A DNA stretch of 45,992 nucleotides, taken from an uncultured Eubacteriales bacterium (GTDB taxonomy: Bacteria > Bacillota > Clostridia > Oscillospirales > CAG-382). This document shows, one piece after another, positions 39,290 through 45,992 of the stretch (position 1 is its first letter; every line of letters begins with the position of its first letter). Made by a program: the position numbers and the translations under genes. A model generated the notes under the pieces. It was given only the letters and a program-made list of their open reading frames with translations. It did no database searches and was not told the origin of the DNA. Where the stretch lies: assembly GCA_934444645.1 (NCBI GenBank), contig CAKSCV010000023.1, forward strand, positions 1 through 45,992. Reading direction: 5' to 3'.

Positions 39290-41125
39290 TTATTCCACCG
39301 TCACGCAAAGGCTTTCGCCGGACGTTTTTTTCGATAATATCACCCGGTAGATCGCATCGGCATTCGGATAACTCCACCGCCAGTACGGGTGCTCATCAAG
39401 CGGCAGAACCTCCACCGCGAAAGCAAGACCCGGCGTGTAGCGAATGACGGCACGAACGCCGTCCGATGTCACGGCAAAGGCGTTTTCGCTTATCGGCTCG
39501 GGCTTTGCGCAGAGGATCAGATTGAGCTTTGCGGTGCGCTCTTTGTCTAAGGTAAACTCGTTGGTGATGGTCACGCCGCTTTCGGTCAAAGCCGTCGTTT
39601 TCCGATACGATGTAATACCGCTTTCGGGTGCATAGGCCTTTTCGAGCGTCATGCTTGCCGTTTTGGAGGCCGCGTCGACCGTAAAGTTTTCCGCATGATA
39701 TTGCATGCCCGGAAGCTGTTCGGTATCGTCGGTCGAGAGCGTATTGTGATAGATTGAGCGGTTTGACGGAAGCGTATACCGCTTGTCGCTGAAGGTGAGC
39801 TTGGTATATTGGTCGTTGCCGATGTCGATTAAGATCGGCGCGCCGTCCTTAAACACGATATTGGTGCCTATGTCGTTATGGTTGTGGCTTTCGGCATTGT
39901 GACCGCCCTTGAACGCGGCGTAAAAATGCGCATTCCGCAAGAACGCGATGCCGAGATCGGTCTGCTCCGTCACTTCTTCGGGCACATAGGGCGATTGCGG
40001 CTTTTGCGGTGCGGTGCACAGCTCGATAAACAGACGATAGCCAGGATCCGTGTCCTCCAAGCAGCTCACTGAGGTCATGGTTTGCGCCCAACGGCAAACC
40101 GCTTTGCTTCCGGTATATTTTCCGAATGCCGAAACGGCGGCATAGTTCCTTTGAAAAATCAGACGGCAGTCGGAAAAGTTGGCGAATCGGTTACCCGAAA
40201 TATGCATTTTCATGATATATTCGGCCATATTCTTTAGCTGCGGCTCACCGAAAAAGTTCAACTTTCCGCCGGTCATATCGTATACGACGAGAAGCGATAT
40301 AAACGTGCCAAGTTCGGCGTCGAACCAATATCCGGGTCCTTCGTCGCAGCCGCCCTCGGGCTTGATGGTATCCATGTACACCGACAGCGATTCGAGAGCC
40401 GTGTCAGTAATTCTTTCGCGCTTTTCCATGTCGGGGCAGGTGAGGGCTGCCGCGCACAGGATGTTGGAAATGATCCACGGGCACCAGTTGTTGACATATT
40501 TGGTGCGCTTTCCTGCCCACCAATAATAATCGGTATATTTGAGATACGGCTCAAACAGACGGCGGTTGATCTCATACAGAATGCGGTCATTGATGACAAA
40601 CGGCACTTCTTTTTCGAATTCGTCCTTCAGCAAAAACCAGACCACAGCCAATTCCGCGCCCATGGCAGCGGCAAACAAATCAAGGAACGATACTTCTTCC
40701 TTGTAGTCGCACGGAAGCTGTAAAATTTGCATGCCCTCCGGACGGGAAGCCGTGTTGCCGGAGGTATGTGCCGGAAGTCCCCATGTCGGAAGGCTTAACG
40801 TGTCCCACACCACATCGATGAGCTTTTGCATATATTTGCCGCTATGTGTGGCATATTCGGCAAAGGCAAAGGCAGCCATCATTTTTTTGCGCAGGAAATA
40901 CGGTTTTTCATAGTGTGGGCGGTTGCCGTTTAACTCAAATTCGCGGTAAAGGCTTGCCGTGAGCATAGGGATCTCTTTCTCTAACAGCTCGTCGGCGGTT
41001 TTGAGGATTTCCGGAACGTTTTCCGGTGCGATGTAAGAATCGATTTTTTTGTAATCGAACAAGGGCGTATAGGCTTCATACGGCAGAAGAAGCCCTTTGG
41101 CAGTGACGTTTTTCAAAAAGTTCAT
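39290..41125 (-). CDS. Heparinase II/III-like polysaccharide lyase family protein
   Basis: 611 residues from the ATG at 41125 (AGGAGG upstream). An alpha/alpha-toroid N-terminal part (about 30-370) with YYWWAGKRTKYVNNWCPWIISNILCAA and GGCDEGPGYWFDAELG, followed by a beta-sandwich Hepar_II_III part with FKGGHNAESHNHNDIGTNIVF (about 425-445), whose H and N residues are the usual catalytic ones, and DDTEQLPGMQY. These enzymes cleave uronic-acid-containing polysaccharides by elimination. No signal peptide, so probably acts on imported oligosaccharides. Monocistronic as far as can be seen. Confidence 0.88.
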   Translation of the reverse strand: MNFLKNVTAKGLLLPYEAYTPLFDYKKIDSYIAPENVPEILKTADELLEKEIPMLTASLYREFELNGNRPHYEKPYFLRKKMMAAFAFAEYATHSGKYMQKLIDVVWDTLSLPTWGLPAHTSGNTASRPEGMQILQLPCDYKEEVSFLDLFAAAMGAELAVVWFLLKDEFEKEVPFVINDRILYEINRRLFEPYLKYTDYYWWAGKRTKYVNNWCPWIISNILCAAALTCPDMEKRERITDTALESLSVYMDTIKPEGGCDEGPGYWFDAELGTFISLLVVYDMTGGKLNFFGEPQLKNMAEYIMKMHISGNRFANFSDCRLIFQRNYAAVSAFGKYTGSKAVCRWAQTMTSVSCLEDTDPGYRLFIELCTAPQKPQSPYVPEEVTEQTDLGIAFLRNAHFYAAFKGGHNAESHNHNDIGTNIVFKDGAPILIDIGNDQYTKLTFSDKRYTLPSNRSIYHNTLSTDDTEQLPGMQYHAENFTVDAASKTASMTLEKAYAPESGITSYRKTTALTESGVTITNEFTLDKERTAKLNLILCAKPEPISENAFAVTSDGVRAVIRYTPGLAFAVEVLPLDEHPYWRWSYPNADAIYRVILSKKTSGESLCVTVE

Positions 41126-41941
41126 GGGATACCTCCTGATTTTGCCTGAAAGGCAGGTTTTATGCACGCGGAGCGTGCCGTCCCGGCAGGGACAAACTTT
41201 CCGAAAGGAAAGTTAAAAGTTTTTTTGTTCTACTTTTTGTACTTTACAAAAAGTAGGAAAAAGTTGCTGCTCGGACGTGCAAAAAGTTGCCGGTGGCAAG
41301 TTTTTGTGCGTCGGAGACCGCCGAAACAGGGAGAATTGCGAACGGACGTGAGCAAGGCGACCATGTTTCAAGGAGTCGACTCCGTCCTGCGACCTGCGAT
41401 TCAAAGCACTGACGGAAGTTTTTATGGAGAAATTTTCCGACGGCACGAGCCGAAACCGGTTTTTTTCACAAAACAGTGGCGAAAAGGCTTTGAATCGGTA
41501 CGAGGCTCCGGCTTTACTGCGTAAGGATTTAGAGCGGACTGCAAAAGAACAACCATGTTCTTCGCGGGCAGTAGGTTATGGCTGGGTGGGAATGGAAAGT
41601 GGAGGGCAAAAAAGAACAGTCTTTCAAGCTTATACAAAACAATGCAAAAATGAAAAGCCTTTTATAAACCCATCGCGGCAACACTTTTCTACTACGCCAA
41701 AACTAACGGAAGCCAGCAAATTTCATCCGCGAAAACCCACTGTGAGCTTGCAGCAAAACAACCCATTTTCGAAACTTCGCAGTCTTGCGTTAGCACTACG
41801 GTAACCCTTTCGCACCGATTCAAATCCTCACCGGCGATACCCGGAAACCTTGCGGTTCCCGGTGTCGCCGGTTACTTGATGAACGCCGGTCACTTTCGCA
41901 AAAATCTCGTATCGAGCGGAGATTTGAATCGTCCCCGGAGT
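41126..41941. other. Non-coding structured region
   Basis: About 800 bases without a credible gene. It holds several hairpins: GCACGC/GCGTGC and AACTTTCC/GGAAAGTT near 41165-41216; TACTTTTTG...CAAAAAGTA at 41231-41255, matching the hairpin module of the repeat family. At 41830-41872 there is an imperfect stem of about 18 pairs (ACCGGCGATACCC with its inverse). Its surroundings are framed by GATTCAAATC (41817-41826) and GATTTGAATC (41921-41930). Short open frames in this region have no ribosome binding sites or recognisable products. Confidence 0.55.
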
Positions 41942-42269
41942 CCAGAGGTTCGCAAACCTCTGGTGTACTTTTGGTACTTTTCGTACACGCGAAAAGTACG
42001 AAAAACGTTCCTTTCGCAGGAAATTTCGAGGTTCTGCAAACCTCGAATCAGCGCACCGCAATGGCAGCTTCGCACTGCAACAATTAAAACCTTTCCGGGA
42101 AGCTTCGAGGTTTTCCAAACCTCGAATCAGCGCACAAAAACAACAACCTCGCACAATCCAATTAAATCCCTTTGCCGCCCTCGGCGGCATTTTTCCTGCT
42201 TTTTGATGCAAAAAGCAGAGCAAAAACGCCTTTCCCTTCCGGGAAACAATCGAGGTTCTGCAAACCTCG
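41942..42269 (+). repeat. Modular palindromic repeat cluster, copy 2
   Basis: CCAGAGGTT...CCTCTGG palindrome at 41942-41963, hairpin GTACTTTTCG...CGAAAAGTAC at 41974-41999, then CGAGGTTCTGCAAACCTCG-type palindromes at 42027-42045, 42106-42124 and 42251-42269 with the AATCAGCGCACCGCA linker. Same modules and order as 50-360. Confidence 0.85.
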
Positions 42270-42270
42270 A

Positions 42271-42300
42271 GGCAGCTCACCGCAGCCGCGGTGAGCTGCC
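42271..42300 (-). terminator. Strong hairpin after the SanA/YdcF-like gene
   Basis: GGCAGCTCACCGC with GCGGTGAGCTGCC around AGCC, a perfect 13-bp stem directly after the stop at 42302. There is no T run, so it is a terminator candidate rather than a standard one. Confidence 0.45.
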
Positions 42301-42301
42301 C

Positions 42302-42910
42302 TCAGAGAAACTTGAAAAAGTCTTTGATCCGCGCGGCAAATTCGCGTATGTCGCGCAGCGTCTGTCCGCGATAGGTAAACGGATCACTGTTCACACCCTT
42401 GGCGTCAAGCCCGATCTTTTGTGCAATATATAATGCCCGGTACAAATGATAGCGTTGGGTCACCACAGCAACGTTTTCATATCCGAAAATGTCTTTGGCG
42501 CGTTTCAGGCTTTCCGAGGTCGAATAGCCCATCGGATCCTCGACAATCGCTTCTTCCGGAACACCGTGCGCCAAAAGATAGTTTTTCATCGCTGTTACTT
42601 CGTCATACGCCTCCGATGCGCGGTCGCCGCTGATAAGAACCGTGTCCGACACGCCCTCGTTCCATAAGTCACAGGCAAAGGATAGCCGATCGCGCAACAT
42701 ATCGCTCGGACTTCCGTCCGGCCTTAACCCGGCACCAAGCACCAAAATGCAGTCCGCTTTGCTACCGCGCATTTGCTCGACCGTATAGATCTGTTTGCCG
42801 CCGGTATGAACCATATATAAATTGATACACGCGCCGATAAGCACAAGAATCAACCCGATAACGACCGCGATCGAAAGAATTTTTAAGACTTTACGCGTTC
42901 TTTCGCTCAT
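42302..42910 (-). CDS. SanA/YdcF-like DUF218 membrane protein
   Basis: 202 residues. One transmembrane helix (about 10-32), then a DUF218 domain: ADCILVLGAGLRPDGSPSDMLRDRLSFACDLW (about 53-84), LISGDRASEAYDEVTAMKNYLLAHGVPEEAIVEDPMGYSTSESL, and TQRYHLYRALYIAQKIGLDAKGV. SanA and YdcF relatives are linked to envelope integrity and vancomycin tolerance; activity unknown. The start overlaps the end of the upstream isomerase gene by 4 bases (ATGA), so the two are coupled. Confidence 0.9.
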   Translation of the reverse strand: MSERTRKVLKILSIAVVIGLILVLIGACINLYMVHTGGKQIYTVEQMRGSKADCILVLGAGLRPDGSPSDMLRDRLSFACDLWNEGVSDTVLISGDRASEAYDEVTAMKNYLLAHGVPEEAIVEDPMGYSTSESLKRAKDIFGYENVAVVTQRYHLYRALYIAQKIGLDAKGVNSDPFTYRGQTLRDIREFAARIKDFFKFL

Positions 42911-43752
42911 GCCTTTTTCCCTTCATAGGGCATAAGCAAGGCCTCCATATAGGTATAGCCTTCCTTAAGCGCCGTGGCAAAATCACGGTCTCCGGCCACA
43001 CCGCCCTCTGCGGAAAACCGACCGTCAAAGCCGTTTTCGGCAAGCGCCTTGAGAAACGCCCGATACGCCGCGTCGTCCCCATCGGTTTCATACGGAATCG
43101 AACGGCTTGACGTGGGGCTTGCCAAATGTACATGACCGACCTGTTTTGCAAAATCCGGCACATCCGCCGCCGTTTCACCGCCCATGGTCATGTGATAAAA
43201 GTCGCAGAGCACACCGACACGCGGATGGTTGACCGCTTTCGCAATGTCTGCCGCCTCCTTGCAGGTGTTGATGAAATTGGTCTCGGACGCCTGCAATTCT
43301 TCGATATTCAAGCGTGCGTCATATTTTTCGAGCATGGGAACGACCTCTTCTGAAAGCAAGCCGACAAAGAATTCCTTTGCGCGCTCACGGTCATAGCCGT
43401 CCGGAATTCTTCTCATATAGCCGCTGCCGAACGAGATGCTTTCAAAATGGATTTTGCGTGTCCGTTCGAACGCACGTGCAATATAGTTGCGTGTTTTGCC
43501 CATGTCAAAATGACCGTCAAAAAACGTGCCGAGATCGATGCCGAAAAAGCCGTTGGCCGCCACCGGCGTTAAGTGATTCTGCGCCAAAACGGCGAGATAT
43601 TCGTCCATTTGTTCTTCGGTAAAGGTCGCAAGCTGGGAAAAACCGACCTCAACAAAGGAAAATCCGGCGTCTGCCGTTTGCTTTAGCTTTTCCGGCGAAA
43701 AGCCGCCGACGCAGATGACCGGTTCTGTATGGGTGAAATGAAGAGATTTCAT
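42907..43752 (-). CDS. Sugar phosphate isomerase/epimerase (xylose isomerase-like TIM barrel)
   Basis: 281 residues using the ATG at 43752; an in-frame GTG at 43761 lies only 2 bases from the AAAGG site, so it is less likely. AP-endonuclease-2/xylose-isomerase-like TIM barrel: GFSFVEVGFSQL, SISFGSGYMRRIPDGYDRERA, LNIEELQASETNF with a metal-binding E, GVLCDFYHMTMGGE with D and H, and VGHVHLASPTSSR with H, then SAEGG. Acts on a sugar or inositol derivative, in line with the neighbouring SDR genes. Divergent from them. Confidence 0.88.
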   Translation of the reverse strand: MKSLHFTHTEPVICVGGFSPEKLKQTADAGFSFVEVGFSQLATFTEEQMDEYLAVLAQNHLTPVAANGFFGIDLGTFFDGHFDMGKTRNYIARAFERTRKIHFESISFGSGYMRRIPDGYDRERAKEFFVGLLSEEVVPMLEKYDARLNIEELQASETNFINTCKEAADIAKAVNHPRVGVLCDFYHMTMGGETAADVPDFAKQVGHVHLASPTSSRSIPYETDGDDAAYRAFLKALAENGFDGRFSAEGGVAGDRDFATALKEGYTYMEALLMPYEGKKA

Positions 43753-43832
43753 GGAAAGCACAGCCTTTCTTATGGCAAATTGTATTGATTTCGGCTTGTA
43801 TAAGCGGAAATTTTTGCCTTATTTTCACGCAT

Positions 43833-43861
43833 AGTATACCATGAAAATCCCGACAAATCAA
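43833..43861 (-). promoter_or_regulatory. Sigma-A promoter of the isomerase/SanA-like operon
   Basis: TTGATT (43856-43861), 17-bp spacer, TATACT (43833-43838) on the minus strand. Confidence 0.7.
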
Positions 43862-43985
43862 GCATAATCCGCACTTTTGCGCGAAAAAGCGGTTTTTGTG
43901 CAAAAGTGTCTGGGAAAAGGGCGGTTTTACCGACTTTTCTTTCTTTGGATGAGAGAAAAATATCCTTTGTTTGCAGAATAGTGTC

Positions 43986-44014
43986 TTGTATTTGAGAAAT
44001 TGATATGCTATGAT
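43986..44014 (+). promoter_or_regulatory. Sigma-A promoter of the SDR genes
   Basis: TTGTAT (43986-43991), 17-bp spacer, TATGAT (44009-44014). Between it and the divergent promoter (43862-43985) I see no further feature. Confidence 0.65.
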
Positions 44015-44077
44015 AAAGGCGGGCAATAAAGCTGAAGTTTTCAGAGCAAGCTCCCATGGGAAAGGAAGTGTTATAAA

Positions 44078-44815
44078 GTGGCAGTAACCGGAAAAACAGC
44101 CGTTATCACAGGCGCGGCCGTGGGAATCGGCAGAGCGACCGCAATCAAATTTGCACAAAACAAGATTCATTTGTCTTTACTGGATTTAGATTTTGAAAAG
44201 CTGCAGAAATTAAAGGAAGAGCTTAGCGAATACAAGGTCGATGTTTTGATATTCAAATGCGATGTCAGCAATGAAGAAGAAGTAAACGACAGTATCCGCA
44301 AAACGATGGAAGCATTTGGAAGAGTCGACATACTTGTCAATAACGCGGCCATCTGGAAAAGTGAAAAACCATTTACAGACATACTTTCGAGCGAGTGGAA
44401 AAAGTATTTTGATGTCAATGTTATGAGCGTGGTGTATTGCATACGCGCCGTGTTAGATAAAATGATGGAAAACAAATACGGCAGGATCATCAACATTGCA
44501 TCTGTCGCAGGCGTTTACGGCAATGCCTATATGACGCATTATTCCGCCACCAAAGGCGCGGTCATCGCCATGACCAAAGCATTGGCGAAAGAAGTTACGG
44601 ATAAGGGCGTGCTTGTCAACAGTGTCTCTCCGGGCAGCGTAAGCCCGTCAGAAAATTTTGATACAGATTCCTATCAAAAGAGCGAGCTTTCTTTTATGGG
44701 AAGAACCGGAACAGATATGGAAAACGCAAATTTAATCTATTTTCTTGCAAGCGATGAGTCCAGTTACATATCCGGACAAAATATACAGATCGATGGCTGC
44801 AGAAAGAAAATGTAA
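44078..44815 (+). CDS. Short-chain dehydrogenase/reductase
   Basis: 245 residues, GTG start with AAAGGAAG upstream. NAD(P)-binding TGAAVGIG (about 11-18), NNAA (about 88-91), catalytic serine in NIASVAG, and Y-x-x-x-K in HYSATKGA (about 154-161), C-terminal SGQNIQIDGC. FabG-like classical SDR; substrate unknown. Gene composition is noticeably more A/T-rich than that of the second SDR gene. The last residues, RKKM, replace the usual ending after DGG. Confidence 0.92.
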   Translation: MAVTGKTAVITGAAVGIGRATAIKFAQNKIHLSLLDLDFEKLQKLKEELSEYKVDVLIFKCDVSNEEEVNDSIRKTMEAFGRVDILVNNAAIWKSEKPFTDILSSEWKKYFDVNVMSVVYCIRAVLDKMMENKYGRIINIASVAGVYGNAYMTHYSATKGAVIAMTKALAKEVTDKGVLVNSVSPGSVSPSENFDTDSYQKSELSFMGRTGTDMENANLIYFLASDESSYISGQNIQIDGCRKKM

Positions 44816-44909
44816 AGAGATTTACCCTTGTCCAAACCTAAGAAAATCTTATCATCGACGGTCACCCTATGGATGACTATGTAAACAAAAATACAAGGAG
44901 AACTGAAAC

Positions 44910-45665
44910 ATGAACATGGAACTTGATTTCAAAGGAAAAGCCGTTATCATCACCGGCGCGGCCAGCGGCATGGGCTTATGCGCGTCGCAGAAATATGCCG
45001 AAGCCGGCGCACATGTTGTTATGTGCGACGTCAACGCCGAGGGCTTAAAAACGGCAAGTGAAGGCATTACGCCGCAGGACGGCGGCTCGGTGGAACCGTA
45101 TGTCATCGATATGCGCGACTATGCAGCCGTAGAGAAGCTTGCGGTGCACGTCAAGGAAAAATACGGACATATCGATATTACAGCAAGCTTTGCCGGCGGT
45201 TCTGCCGGACGCGTCTGCAAGGAGTTCAAGCCGTTCCACGAGCTTTCGATCGACGCTATCAACTGGGGCGTGGACGTGAACTTAAAAGCGCCGATGTATC
45301 TTGCGCGTGCAGTGCTTCCCATTATGCTTGAGCAAAAGAGCGGCGTTATCATCAATATCGGTTCGATCACCGGCGTTTCGGCGGCGTATGATGCGGAATA
45401 CAGTGCGGCGAAATCGGGACTGATCGGTTTTACCAAGAGCATTGCCATCATCGGTGCGCCGCACGGTGTGCGGTGTTGTTTGGTGTCTCCGGGCGGTGTG
45501 ATGACGCGTCCGGGCATGGCCGGTTTCAAGTGCCCGATGAACCGTGTTGCCGAGCCGGAGGAGATCATCAACGTGGTGTTATTCGTTTCGTCGGACAAGG
45601 CATCATTTGTCACGGGCGACAATTATCTTGTCGATGGCGGCAGAGCCTGTGGGGCGATGGCCTGA
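44910..45665 (+). CDS. Short-chain dehydrogenase/reductase
   Basis: 251 residues, AAGGAG 8 bases upstream of ATG. TGAASGMG (about 15-22), ASFAGGSAG where NNAG normally stands, catalytic serine in NIGSITGVS, and YSAAKSG (about 160-166), with SPGGVMTRPGMAGFKCP and the ending VDGGRACGAMA. Classical SDR, possibly acting on a polyol or inositol-type substrate. Only part of the NNAG motif remains. 94 bases after the first SDR; one terminator follows both. Confidence 0.92.
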   Translation: MNMELDFKGKAVIITGAASGMGLCASQKYAEAGAHVVMCDVNAEGLKTASEGITPQDGGSVEPYVIDMRDYAAVEKLAVHVKEKYGHIDITASFAGGSAGRVCKEFKPFHELSIDAINWGVDVNLKAPMYLARAVLPIMLEQKSGVIINIGSITGVSAAYDAEYSAAKSGLIGFTKSIAIIGAPHGVRCCLVSPGGVMTRPGMAGFKCPMNRVAEPEEIINVVLFVSSDKASFVTGDNYLVDGGRACGAMA

Positions 45666-45667
45666 GG

Positions 45668-45714
45668 AAAACCGGAGCTGTAAAAAGGTATTTTTACAGC
45701 TCCGGTTTTTCGTT
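45668..45714 (+). terminator. Terminator of the SDR operon
   Basis: A perfect 19-bp stem, AAAACCGGAGCTGTAAAAA with its inverse, loop GGTA, followed by further T residues. Confidence 0.93.
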
Positions 45715-45779
45715 TGCCGCAGTTGCGGCAAAAAAATGTTGCGGCAGCAACACAGGACCGCCGAAAGGCGGAAAAAAGG

Positions 45780-45985
45780 ATTTAATTTGTTTTGTGCGAG
45801 GTTGTTATTTGTGTGCGCTGCATCGAGGTTTGCAAAACCTCGGAGCTTCCTTAAAAAGGTTTTAATTGTTGCGGTGCGAAGCTGCGGCTGCGGTGTGCTG
45901 ATTCGAGGTTTGCGTAACCTCGGAGCTCCCCGGAAAGGGAGACGGGTTTATTCTTTTTGCGTTGTGCAAAAAGAACCAAAAAGCA
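45780..45985 (-). repeat. Modular palindromic repeat cluster, copy 3 (inverted)
   Basis: Same modules as 50-360 on the opposite strand: CGAGGTTTGCAAAACCTCG at 45824-45842, CGAGGTTTGCGTAACCTCG at 45904-45922, and the TTCTTTTTGC...GCAAAAAGAA hairpin at 45951-45975. The linker (GCACCGCAACAATTAAAAC) is present in reverse complement. Confidence 0.85.
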
Positions 45986-45992
45986 CACCAGA

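Noticed and set aside
41162..41804. Open frames of 71-126 residues in the structured non-coding region
   Set aside because: They overlap hairpins and repeats on both strands and have no recognisable product.

Overview
The window looks like the chromosome of an endospore-forming Bacillota of the class Clostridia, probably a gut Oscillospirales-type organism. The evidence is spoIVA, Gram-positive Shine-Dalgarno sites (AGGAGG-like), the ruvA-ruvB-rbgA order, many EamA/VanZ/NlpC genes, and dispersed palindromic repeats. Lineage is inferred from gene style only; no rRNA, tRNA or CRISPR was seen.

The main result is that spoIVA is split. Its first 408 codons (from 31536 leftward) and its last 82 codons plus stop (12604-12355) lie on the same strand, 17,706 bp apart. 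A large serine recombinase gene sits at the left end of the intervening DNA and reads in frame into the spoIVA 3' segment. Both junctions share a GA dinucleotide (minus strand). The element ends flanking it carry a 14-bp inverted repeat at the same 8-bp distance, so the joined ends form a symmetric 46-bp attP. Precise excision would rebuild a 491-residue SpoIVA (B. subtilis SpoIVA is about 492) and at the same time give the recombinase its own different C-terminus (591 aa). This is the architecture of a sporulation intervening element of the skin (sigK) type, here in spoIVA. spoIVA has a good sigma-E-type promoter, and a weaker sigma-E-like promoter precedes the recombinase operon.

Layout. 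1-475: repeats and a promoter. 476-1827: PAP2-like and VanZ-like membrane proteins. 1831-8096 (minus): EamA transporter, then the ruvA-ruvB-rbgA-GH28-like-phosphoesterase run. 8277-10082 (minus): orphan OmpR-type regulator and a MoaB-like protein. 10408-12086 (minus): HAD phosphatase and EamA transporter. 12355-31536: interrupted spoIVA with the element. Element cargo, nearly all on the minus strand: small protein plus recombinase; a block of lipoproteins, zinc-ribbon/DUF4428 proteins and a TPM-domain protein; an S-layer-homology protein; and a three-gene signalling operon (7TM sensor-like protein, histidine kinase, LuxR-type regulator). 31709-38953: LRR/copper-amine-oxidase-type surface protein, transporter, SGNH esterase, SLOG protein, NlpC/P60 protein, flavodoxin-like protein, small DUF7662-like protein, RNHCP protein with a structured leader. 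39290-45665: heparinase II/III-like protein, a large structured non-coding region, SanA/YdcF-like protein, sugar isomerase/epimerase and two short-chain dehydrogenases.

The chromosomal part has a modest carbohydrate theme (GH28-like, heparinase-like, SGNH esterase, TIM-barrel isomerase, SDRs). The element encodes mostly envelope and signalling functions with no evident sporulation role, as expected for cargo hosted in a gene that is needed only in the mother cell.
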